Source: Aminobacter aganoensis (GTDB lineage Bacteria > Pseudomonadota > Alphaproteobacteria > Rhizobiales > Rhizobiaceae). From it: a stretch of DNA of 64,000 nucleotides. The DNA lies in NCBI RefSeq assembly GCF_014206975.1, contig NZ_JACHOU010000013.1, positions 1 to 64,000 on the forward strand, written 5' to 3'. Positions 56,210-64,000 of this stretch are shown here, piece by piece (the stretch's first letter is position 1; every line of letters begins with the position of its first letter). Under the pieces are notes generated by a model that worked only from the letters and a program-made list of their open reading frames with translations, did not search any database and was not told the DNA's origin. Both the position numbers and the translations under genes were made by a program.

Positions 56210-56217
<8 letters not shown>
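55408..56217 (+). CDS. pcaJ: 3-oxoadipate CoA-transferase subunit B (PcaJ/CatJ type)
   Basis: A 269-residue beta subunit. LIYESGTIGTAPDVLPLSIG carries the likely catalytic Glu region, followed by IGFLGAAQLDKFGNINTTVI and LPGGGGAPEIATSSQE. Forms the enzyme with subunit A. Overlaps both neighbours (4 and 8 bases), so the three genes are one operon. Confidence 0.85.
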
Positions 56218-57415
<1,198 letters not shown>

Positions 57416-57437
57416 TCCTTGTCCGCTCCGATCATGC

Positions 57438-57463
57438 AAACGCCCGGCATTGCCGGGCGTTTT
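57438..57463. terminator. Bidirectional terminator between pcaF and TauE/SafE gene
   Basis: The stem AAACGCCCGGCA/TGCCGGGCGTTT has A and T runs on both sides, so it can end both converging genes. Confidence 0.85.
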
Positions 57464-57470
57464 GGTTTGG

Positions 57471-58322
57471 TCAGCCGATCAGGCTGATCAGGAAGCGCAG
57501 GCTGATCAGGAGCAGGAAGATACCGAAGGCGACTTCGAGCTTGCGCTTCGACAATGCGTGCGCCAGGCGGGCGCCCATGGGCGCGGTCAGCACGCTGGTC
57601 GGCACGAACAGGATCAGGCCGACAAGCGAGACATAGCCGAGCGACAGCGGAAACTGCAGCGCGGCCACGTCGGGATACTCCGCCGCGCGCGGCCAGCCGG
57701 CATAGATGTAGCCCAGCGCGCCGGGGATCGAGATCAGCACGCCGAGGCCGGACGACGTTGCCACCGCCTGGTGGATCGGCCGGCCGTAGAAGGTCATGAA
57801 CAGGTTCGAAAGCTGCCCGCCGCCGATGCCCATCAGGCTCGACAGCACGCCGATCAGCCAGCCATAGGCGTTCATGATGAGCTTGCCGGGCATGTCGAGG
57901 CCGAGGCGCCACGAATCCTTGCCGAACAGCAGCCGTATCGCCGAAATGCCGGCGACGACGACGAACACCAGCTTGAACAGGTCCGGCGAGGCATAGCGGG
58001 CGATCACGCTGCCCATCAGCACGCCGAGCACCACGGGCACTGCCCACTGCTTCAGGATCGTCATGTCGACCGCGCCCTTGGCCCGATGTGCGCCAAACGA
58101 GCGGATCGAGGTCGGGATGATGATCGCAAGCGAGGTGCCGACGCAGAGCGGCATGCGCACCTCTTCCGGCACGCCGACCATGCGGAACAGCTCGTACAGC
58201 ACCGGCACGATGACCGCACCGCCGCCGACGCCGAAGACCCCGGCAAGCAGGCCCGTGACGGCGCCCGCGCCCAACAGGGCGGCGCCAAGCCAGATGACTT
58301 CGAACATGGTGATGCCGGACAT
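57471..58322 (-). CDS. TauE/SafE-family membrane permease
   Basis: A 283-residue protein with about eight hydrophobic segments and the duplicated family motifs GLLAGVFGVGGGAVIVPVL and GVLSSLMGIGGGQLSNLF. The family exports or imports sulfite, sulfoacetate or other anions; substrate unknown. Start at 58322 or 58307. Divergent from modA. Confidence 0.87.
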   Translation of the reverse strand: MSGITMFEVIWLGAALLGAGAVTGLLAGVFGVGGGAVIVPVLYELFRMVGVPEEVRMPLCVGTSLAIIIPTSIRSFGAHRAKGAVDMTILKQWAVPVVLGVLMGSVIARYASPDLFKLVFVVVAGISAIRLLFGKDSWRLGLDMPGKLIMNAYGWLIGVLSSLMGIGGGQLSNLFMTFYGRPIHQAVATSSGLGVLISIPGALGYIYAGWPRAAEYPDVAALQFPLSLGYVSLVGLILFVPTSVLTAPMGARLAHALSKRKLEVAFGIFLLLISLRFLISLIG

Positions 58323-58499
58323 TTCGGGGAACTCGTGTTGGCGTGGCTGAACGGACAGGGTGTCGCCGGACACAAGGTGCCACGTCTGCATGCCCCAAGG
58401 TGAGAACGACACATATGGCATGAACCGGCGAGCCAGTCTCCCCCTACTGCAAGGTCAACCGGGCAACCTTCGAGAATGCTGCAACAGTTTTGCTGAAAA

Positions 58500-58552
58500 C
58501 CACCCGGATGGGTGGTTGTGCCGAGAGTGCTATATACGTATGAATATAACGA
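58500..58552 (+). promoter_or_regulatory. ModE-type operator before modA, with adjacent hairpin
   Basis: CGTTATATTCATACGTATA read on the minus strand, continuing TAGC, matches the ModE-box pattern (CGnTATAT-spacer-ATATAnCG) at about 58529-58551, 40 bases before modA. A perfect seven-base hairpin, ACCACCC-GGAT-GGGTGGT, lies just upstream (58500-58517). Confidence 0.7.
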
Positions 58553-58590
58553 ATCCGCGGCCGGGCTGCGGCGTGCCAATCAGGGAGAGA

Positions 58591-59403
58591 ATGACGATGT
58601 TCACGCGTAGGGGATTTGGTTTGCGGCTTGTCGCAGCTGCGGGCGGCCTGGCAGCCTTGCTGTCGCTCGGCCTGCCTTCGGCGCGTGCCGATGGCGACGT
58701 GGTCGTGTTCGCTGCCGCCAGCCTCAAGAACGCGCTCGACGCCGTCGATGCCGCCTGGAAGGCCGAGAGCGGCAAGTCGGCGACCGTGTCCTATGCCGCC
58801 AGCTCGGCGCTCGCCAAGCAGATCGAGGAAGGCGCTCCCGCCGACGTGTTCATATCCGCCGACCTCGACTGGATGAAGTACCTCGCAGACAAGAAGCTCA
58901 TCAAGGACGGCTCGGACGTCAGGCTGCTGGGCAACCGCATCGTGCTGGTTGCGCCCAAGGATTCGGCCGCCAAGACCGACATCGCTGCGAATTTCGACCT
59001 TGCCGCGCTGCTTGGTGACGGTCGTCTTGCCATGGGCGACGTCAAGGCTGTGCCCGCCGGCAAATACGGCAAGGCCGCGCTCGAGAAGCTCGGCGTCTGG
59101 TCGTCGGTCGAGGGCAAGATCGCCCAGGCCGAGAACGTGCGCGCCGCCCTCAAGCTTGTATCGACGGGCGAAGCCCCGCTCGGCATCGTCTACCAGACCG
59201 ACGCCGCGGCAGAGCCGGGCGTGAAGGTCGTCGGCGTGTTCCCGGAAGAGACGCATCCTCCCATCGTCTATCCGGTCGGCGTGACGGCGGACTCGAAGAA
59301 CGCGGACGCGGCGGCGTACGTGAAATATCTTCAGTCCGCCAAGGCCAAGGAGCTGTTCGAGGCCCAGGGCTTCACCATGCTCGCGCCGGTGGCGTCCAAC
59401 TAG
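58591..59403 (+). CDS. modA: Molybdate ABC transporter, substrate-binding protein
   Basis: A 270-residue periplasmic protein. Leader MFTRRGFGLRLVAAAGGLAA with Arg pair, cut near ARADG. Mature part begins VVVFAAASLKNALDAVDAAW and has YAASSALAKQIEEGAPADVF and VYPVGVTADSKNADAAAYVK, typical of ModA. GGGAG precedes the ATG. A repeat and a strong terminator separate it from modB. Confidence 0.95.
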   Translation: MTMFTRRGFGLRLVAAAGGLAALLSLGLPSARADGDVVVFAAASLKNALDAVDAAWKAESGKSATVSYAASSALAKQIEEGAPADVFISADLDWMKYLADKKLIKDGSDVRLLGNRIVLVAPKDSAAKTDIAANFDLAALLGDGRLAMGDVKAVPAGKYGKAALEKLGVWSSVEGKIAQAENVRAALKLVSTGEAPLGIVYQTDAAAEPGVKVVGVFPEETHPPIVYPVGVTADSKNADAAAYVKYLQSAKAKELFEAQGFTMLAPVASN

Positions 59404-59510
59404 AGCAATTCCAGGAAAAGTGTGCAGCGGTTTTCCGTCCGGAATTGCGCAAGAACAAGAGCATAGAGCGTTTTCGCGTTTCGAAGAAAAGCGGAAACCC
59501 TCTAGGGAGT
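59404..59510. repeat. Rhizobiales-type intergenic palindromic repeat
   Basis: It begins AGAGCAATTCCAGGAAAAGT, continues through CGGTTTTCCGTCCGGAATTGCG, and ends with a second element (GAGCGTTTTCGCGTTTCG, GAAAAGCGGAAACCCTCTAG). Nested inverted repeats of this kind are widespread in Mesorhizobium-like genomes; I recognise the type but ran no search. Confidence 0.6.
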
Positions 59511-59552
59511 GGTTTACCGCTTCTCGGCTAGGCTATCGCCACAAAGCAACAT

Positions 59553-59590
59553 CCGTCCCATCCCGCACGGCGGGATGGGACGGGCTTTTT
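59553..59590 (+). terminator. Strong terminator-like hairpin between modA and modB
   Basis: A 14-base perfect stem (CCGTCCCATCCCGC/GCGGGATGGGACGG) with loop ACG is followed by GCTTTTTG. It ends 20 bases before the modB start, so it would stop or attenuate modA transcripts before modBC. Confidence 0.8.
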
Positions 59591-59609
59591 GAGGGAATGC
59601 GACCTGGAA

Positions 59610-60305
59610 ATGCTGGACCTCACTCCGGACGAATGGAATGCGGTCCGCCTGTCGATCAAGGTCGGCCTGTGGGCGATGGCCGCCAGCCTGCCTTTCGGCA
59701 TCGCCATTGCCCTGCTGCTGGCGCGCGGAAAATTCTGGGGCAAGTCGCTGCTCAACGGCATCGTCCATCTGCCGCTGATCCTGCCGCCTGTCGTCACCGG
59801 CTACCTGCTGCTCCTGAGCTTCGGTCGCCGTGGCCCCATCGGCTCGTTCCTCGACGAATATTTCGGCATCGTCTTCTCGTTCCGCTGGACCGGTGCCGCC
59901 CTTGCCTGCGCCGTCATGGGCTTCCCCCTGATGGTGCGCGCCATCCGGCTGTCCATCGAGGCGGTCGACCGGCGGCTCGAAGCCGCTGCCGGCACGCTCG
60001 GCGCAAGCCCGATGTGGGTCTTCCTCACGGTGACGCTGCCCTTGATCCTGCCCGGCATCGTCGCCGGCATGATCCTGTCCTTTGCCAAGGCGATGGGCGA
60101 GTTCGGCGCCACCATCACCTTCGTCTCGAACATTCCCGGCGAAACCCAGACGCTGCCGTCGGCGATCTACACCTTCACACAGGTGCCGGGCGGCGATGCC
60201 GGGGCGATGCGGCTGACGCTGATCTCCATCGCCATCTCGATGGCAGCACTCGTGGTGTCCGAGATGTTTGCCCGCCGCATCGGCCAGCGCATGGATTTCG
60301 AATGA
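59610..60305 (+). CDS. modB: Molybdate ABC transporter, permease
   Basis: A 231-residue inner-membrane protein with about five helices and the permease motif EAAAGTLGASPMWVFLTVTL. AKAMGEFGATITFVSNIPGE is typical of ModB. Start at 59610 (MLDLTPDEW). ATGA overlap with modC. Confidence 0.94.
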   Translation: MLDLTPDEWNAVRLSIKVGLWAMAASLPFGIAIALLLARGKFWGKSLLNGIVHLPLILPPVVTGYLLLLSFGRRGPIGSFLDEYFGIVFSFRWTGAALACAVMGFPLMVRAIRLSIEAVDRRLEAAAGTLGASPMWVFLTVTLPLILPGIVAGMILSFAKAMGEFGATITFVSNIPGETQTLPSAIYTFTQVPGGDAGAMRLTLISIAISMAALVVSEMFARRIGQRMDFE

Positions 60306-61414
60306 CGCTCTCCGTCGCCATCCGCCACCGCCTCGGCGCGCTCGACCTCGAAGCCGGCTTCGAAAGTGCCGGTCATCTGACGGCACTGTTCGGACCGTCG
60401 GGCTCGGGCAAGACCTCGCTCATCAACATCATCGCCGGGCTGATCCGTCCCGAGACCGGCCGCATCGTCATCGGCGGCCGGACCCTGGTCGACACCGCAA
60501 GCCGCCTTTTCGTTCCCGCCCATCGCCGCCGCGTCGGTTTCGTCTTCCAGGACGCCCGGCTGTTCCCGCATCTGACGGTGCGCTCCAATTTGCACTATGG
60601 CCGTTGGTTCACGCCGCAAGGCGAGCGCTACGCCGAATTTGGCCGCGTGGTCGAGATGCTCGGCATCGGCCACCTGCTCGATCGCCGACCGGCCCTGCTG
60701 TCGGGCGGCGAAAAGCAGCGTGTCGCCATTGGCCGCGCGCTGCTGGCGAGCCCTCGGCTTTTGCTCATGGACGAGCCGCTGGCTTCGCTCGACGATGCCC
60801 GCAAGTCCGAGATCATGCCCTATCTCGAACGTTTGCGCGACGAGACCAAAATCCCGATCGTCTATGTCAGCCACTCGATCGCCGAAGTTGCCCGCCTCGC
60901 CACCGATGTCGTTGTGATGGCCGACGGCAAGGTCGCCGCCGCCGGCCCGACGACCGAGATCATGCAAAGGCTCGACCTGTTGCAGCCGGAGGAAGTGGGC
61001 GAGGGCGGTGCCGTGCTCGACATGAAGGTGCTGCGCCACGATGAAAGCTTCGGCATGACCGTGCTCGGCGCCGCCGCCGGCGAAATGCGCGTGCCGCGCG
61101 TCGCGCTTGCCGAGGGCTCTGTCGTGCGCGTCCGGGTCCGCGCGCGCGACGTCATGATCGCGACCGAACGGCCTCACGGCCTCAGTGCGCTCAACATCCT
61201 GCCGGCGCGCATAGCCGAGATTGGTACGGTCAACGGCGCGCAGGTCGATCTTCGCCTCGACTGCAAGGGCGACATCCTGGTCTCGCGCATCACGCGCCAG
61301 TCGCTCGAAACGCTTGAGCTGGGCGTCGGGCGCGACGTGTTCGCGGTCATCAAGACTGTTGCCTTCGACCGTGCCAATCTATCTCCGGGGGCGCCGCCTG
61401 TGCTAACCAGCTGA
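60302..61414 (+). CDS. modC: Molybdate ABC transporter, ATP-binding protein
   Basis: A 370-residue ATPase: Walker A FGPSGSGKTSL, signature LSGGEKQRVAIGRALL, Walker B LLLMDEPLASLD, and a C-terminal TOBE/MOP molybdate-binding domain (about 295-365). Powers uptake by ModAB. Confidence 0.95.
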   Translation: MTLSVAIRHRLGALDLEAGFESAGHLTALFGPSGSGKTSLINIIAGLIRPETGRIVIGGRTLVDTASRLFVPAHRRRVGFVFQDARLFPHLTVRSNLHYGRWFTPQGERYAEFGRVVEMLGIGHLLDRRPALLSGGEKQRVAIGRALLASPRLLLMDEPLASLDDARKSEIMPYLERLRDETKIPIVYVSHSIAEVARLATDVVVMADGKVAAAGPTTEIMQRLDLLQPEEVGEGGAVLDMKVLRHDESFGMTVLGAAAGEMRVPRVALAEGSVVRVRVRARDVMIATERPHGLSALNILPARIAEIGTVNGAQVDLRLDCKGDILVSRITRQSLETLELGVGRDVFAVIKTVAFDRANLSPGAPPVLTS

Positions 61415-61429
61415 GGACTGGAGTAGCCG

Positions 61430-61771
61430 ATGCCGTCCCTGACCTTGCGCCTCTACCTCGACCCGAAGGGCCGCCTTGGCCCTGGCAAGATCGAACTTCT
61501 CGAACAGATTGCCGCCACTGGCTCGATCTCGGCGGCCGCGCGGGCCATGGAGATGTCCTACAAGCGTGCCTGGGACCTGGTCGAGGAGATGAAGGAGATG
61601 TTCGGCAAGCCGCTGGTCGCTGCCAAGACCGGCGGCAAGCATGGCGGCGGCGCCGAACTCACGCCTGTCGGCGAAGATGTCATCCGTCAGTTCCGCGACA
61701 TGGAGCGCGCTGTCAACGAGGCGGCAGCGCCCCACATCCGGGCGCTGCAGGCCGAGGCCGAAACCCGATAG
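61430..61771 (+). CDS. modE: One-domain ModE-like regulator (winged helix only)
   Basis: A 113-residue protein with the LysR/ModE-type HTH (KIELLEQIAATGSISAAARA, MEMSYKRAWDLVEEM) and no C-terminal molybdate-binding (MOP) domain, unlike E. coli ModE (262 residues). 15 bases after modC. It could bind the ModE-type site before modA; how it senses molybdate is not visible. Confidence 0.82.
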   Translation: MPSLTLRLYLDPKGRLGPGKIELLEQIAATGSISAAARAMEMSYKRAWDLVEEMKEMFGKPLVAAKTGGKHGGGAELTPVGEDVIRQFRDMERAVNEAAAPHIRALQAEAETR

Positions 61772-62587
61772 CTACTTGCCGAGCTCGATGGAGCGCAGCC
61801 GTGCCGCCTCGACGGCGTCGGTGAGCAGGTTCTTCAGGCGGTCTTCGCCCATAAGCACGTCGAGCGCCGCTGCCGTCGTGCCGTTCGGGCTGGTGACCTG
61901 GCGGCGCAGCACGGCCGGGTCCTCGCGGCTTTCCGCGGCGAGGCTGGCTGCGCCATAGACCGTCTGCATCGCCAAAAGCGCCGCCGTCTTCGGCGGCAGC
62001 CCGGCATTCTCGGCGGCAGCCGTCAGGCACTCGATGAAGTGGAAGATGTAGGCCGGTCCCGAGCCGGAGACGGCGGTCACCGCGTCCATCAGGCCCTCGT
62101 CGGCGATGGTGGCGACTTCGCCGCTGGACGACAGCAGGTCGCCGACGAAGTCCCTGGCCTTGTCGGTAACATGGTCGTTGCAATACAGCACCATCATGCC
62201 CTTGCCGATGGCGGCGGGCGTGTTGGGCATGCAGCGCGCGATCGGGGTCTGTGCGCCGAGGATTTCGCTGAAGGTGGCGACCGAGGTGCCCGCGGCGACG
62301 CTGACGAACGTCGCCCGGCCATTGCCGAAGCGGCGGTAGCCGGAGGTCACCTCGCGAATGACCTGCGGCTTGACCGCGATGACCACGACTTCGGGGTCGG
62401 CGTCTGCCGGGATGCCGCCGACTTCCGAGGCGACACGGCTGCCGAGTTCGGCGGCGCGGGCGCGCAGTTCGGCATTGGGTTCGACGACGAACGTCTCCGC
62501 GGGCCTGAGCTTGCCCGATTTCAGCCAGCCGGTGAGCATGGCGTAGCCCATGTTGCCGCAGCCGGCGAGGATCAGTCTGATGGTCAT
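61772..62587 (-). CDS. proC: Pyrroline-5-carboxylate reductase
   Basis: A 271-residue enzyme, last step of proline synthesis (NADPH). N-terminal LAGCGNMGYAMLTGWL, ARCMPNTPAAIGKGM, SGSGPAYIFHFIECL. Its stop abuts the convergent modE stop. Confidence 0.95.
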   Translation of the reverse strand: MTIRLILAGCGNMGYAMLTGWLKSGKLRPAETFVVEPNAELRARAAELGSRVASEVGGIPADADPEVVVIAVKPQVIREVTSGYRRFGNGRATFVSVAAGTSVATFSEILGAQTPIARCMPNTPAAIGKGMMVLYCNDHVTDKARDFVGDLLSSSGEVATIADEGLMDAVTAVSGSGPAYIFHFIECLTAAAENAGLPPKTAALLAMQTVYGAASLAAESREDPAVLRRQVTSPNGTTAAALDVLMGEDRLKNLLTDAVEAARLRSIELGK

Positions 62588-62653
62588 TCAAAGCCCTCCG
62601 AACATCCTGACATAGACCGTCTCGCGGCCATGCGGAAGGGCGGAAACGCCACT

Positions 62654-63769
62654 TCAGCGTGTGTCGTCCAGCCTCTTGCTGAAGGCGTTGGTGAAGCTGA
62701 CGCTGCCATGCGCCCCGGCCTCGGCCAGCGCGACGTCCATGAAGCCGTTTGTGACCCGGACTACGGCAAAGCCGCCCATGTAGCCGGCCTTGGGCTTGAA
62801 CAGGTCGAGCCCGTCGCGCCTGTAGACCATCGGCGTCTCGTGCTGGTGGCCGTGGAAGACGCCGATCACGTTCGCCCCGCCGATGACGGCCAGCAGGTCG
62901 CGCCGGTCGCCGTCGCTCCACCAGTGCGGCTTGCCGCTCCCGGCGTCATCGAACTGGCGGGCGCTCGGGTCCCATCTCTCGATCGAGAACGGATCCCAGC
63001 CATAGTGCTGGAACAGGATCACCGGCCTGCCGTCGCCGGCAAAGGTCTTGAGGTCCCGCTTCAGCCAGCCGAGCGCGCTCGGGGCATCCTTGGCCGTGTC
63101 GCCGGCGAACCTGTGCGTCTGCACGAGATGCAGCCCGCCCCAGTCCCAGGAATAGCAGTCGGACGGCGCGTCATAGTTGGTAGCGGGCACCGGTGGCTTG
63201 AAGAACACGCTTGGACGGTGGTTGATCTCGACATAGTCGCGCAGCTCGCGCCGGTACCAGTCGACCTGCGGCGGCGGCCCGTCCTGGTCCAGGTCGTGAT
63301 TGCCGAGCCCGACATAGACCGGCACATGCACCCGGTCGGGGCCGCTGCCTTCCTGGTAGCGGTGGCTGAACTGCAGCAATTGGGTGCCTTCATGGGGTTG
63401 GGTCACCTGGCCGCCGCCGTCGTCGGTCATGTCACCGCCGACGACCAGGCCGAGCGGCCGGCCGATGCGCTGGCCGGCGCCTGCAAGGCCCGATTTCGCG
63501 CCGCCGATCTCGCTCGGCCAGTTCAACTCGCCCACCTTGTTCAGGGCAGCGATGTGCCGGCGCAGATTTTCGTCCGTCTTGCCTTCGGCCTGGCAGTTGG
63601 GGCTGAGCCCGCTTGCCATGCGGCAGGCATGGATGTCGGCGGCAAACAGGAATGTCGCGTCGGTCTTCGGCCAGGTGGCACCGCGCGCCGGCAAGCTCCG
63701 CAGCATGGGCAACATGGCCGCTCCGAGCGACCCGGCGAGCAACTGGCGTCTGGAAACGGCGGTGGCCAT
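62654..63769 (-). CDS. Tat-exported calcineurin-like metallophosphoesterase
   Basis: A 371-residue protein. The leader VSRRQLLAGSLGAAMLP is twin-arginine type. All metal motifs are present: FAADIHAC (DxH), GGDMTDDG (GDxxD), GLGNHDLD (GNHD) and GVFHGHQHE (GHxH). Acts in the periplasm; substrate unknown. Confidence 0.87.
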   Translation of the reverse strand: MATAVSRRQLLAGSLGAAMLPMLRSLPARGATWPKTDATFLFAADIHACRMASGLSPNCQAEGKTDENLRRHIAALNKVGELNWPSEIGGAKSGLAGAGQRIGRPLGLVVGGDMTDDGGGQVTQPHEGTQLLQFSHRYQEGSGPDRVHVPVYVGLGNHDLDQDGPPPQVDWYRRELRDYVEINHRPSVFFKPPVPATNYDAPSDCYSWDWGGLHLVQTHRFAGDTAKDAPSALGWLKRDLKTFAGDGRPVILFQHYGWDPFSIERWDPSARQFDDAGSGKPHWWSDGDRRDLLAVIGGANVIGVFHGHQHETPMVYRRDGLDLFKPKAGYMGGFAVVRVTNGFMDVALAEAGAHGSVSFTNAFSKRLDDTR

Positions 63770-63814
63770 GGCGCGAGAATGTCGCGCCCGCCGGCCGGGA
63801 TCAAGGGCCCAGGA

Positions 63815-64000
63815 TCACGCCTTGCGGATCACGACGCGCGACACCAGCCGCAACCCCAGCACGCCGAAGACGAAGAACAGCCAGACCGGGTCGGCGCGGC
63901 GAAAGAAGAAGCTCTCCAGGAAGGCATTAAGCGCGGTGAACAGCACCACCATCATGAACATGTCGCCCAGGAAGACATTTTCCTTGGTCAGCGGAATGCG
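63815..64000 (-). CDS. Membrane protein, C-terminal fragment
   Basis: The last 61 codons of a gene running off the window. Two hydrophobic helices: FLGDMFMMVVLFTALNAFLE and VWLFFVFGVLGLRLV, with SFFFRRADP between. The pattern resembles the end of O-antigen ligase/polymerase-like proteins, but the fragment is too short to be sure. Confidence 0.55.
   Translation of the reverse strand, partial: RIPLTKENVFLGDMFMMVVLFTALNAFLESFFFRRADPVWLFFVFGVLGLRLVSRVVIRKA

Overview
The window looks like the chromosome of a GC-rich alphaproteobacterium of the Rhizobiales, most likely Mesorhizobium/Aminobacter-like (Phyllobacteriaceae). This is inferred from the conserved order murA - DUF2948 - hisD - UPF0262 - low-Mr phosphatase - infA - maf - yacG - tRNA-Phe, from Rhizobiales-style intergenic repeats, and from the gene families. 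No database search was run.

Region 1 (1-12.7 kb) is a methylated-amine (trimethylamine) C1 locus. It holds fhs (partial) and folD, two tandem near-identical APC permeases, a LuxR-type regulator with a degenerate receiver, a trimethylamine monooxygenase (tmm), a stand-alone periplasmic-binding-protein-like sensor, a GntR/FadR regulator, and a DUF1989+GcvT protein matching trimethylamine N-oxide demethylase (tdm). Tmm would make TMAO, Tdm would split it to dimethylamine plus a C1 unit on tetrahydrofolate, and FolD/Fhs would oxidise that unit. A DUF4239 membrane protein and a GGDEF-EAL protein follow.

Region 2 (16107-43396) is a 27.3-kb genomic island inserted at the 3' end of tRNA-Phe. An 18-bp direct repeat marks both ends and a tyrosine integrase sits beside the tRNA. 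The island is visibly AT-richer than its surroundings. It carries an HUH-type Rep and an excisionase-like HTH protein. Its cargo is: (a) a four-gene cassette of unknown function (193-aa protein, QueC-like PP-loop enzyme, XRE-ImmA/IrrE protein, PIN nuclease), the best candidate here for an undescribed system; (b) three tandem paralogues of an unknown family, the middle one frameshifted; (c) a block of small proteins including DUF3768, a GYF_2 protein and a frameshifted superinfection-immunity/SHOCT protein; (d) a Gabija operon (gajA, gajB) extended by a third gene with a NucS-like nuclease domain; (e) a serine recombinase; (f) a three-gene Detocs-type phosphorelay defence operon ending in a receiver-PNP effector; (g) an IS3-family remnant.

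Region 3 (43.4-53.4 kb) is core chromosome: tRNA-Phe, the housekeeping run from yacG back to murA, tRNA-Thr, an outer-membrane beta-barrel protein, a phospholipase-D-like protein, and an endonuclease/exonuclease/phosphatase-family protein.

Region 4 (53.4-64 kb) holds a decayed acetyl-CoA hydrolase remnant, an IclR regulator divergent from a beta-ketoadipate pathway operon (CoA-transferase A/B and thiolase), a TauE/SafE permease, the molybdate genes modA, modBC and a one-domain modE with a ModE-type operator before modA, then proC, a Tat-exported metallophosphoesterase, and the end of a membrane protein running off the window.
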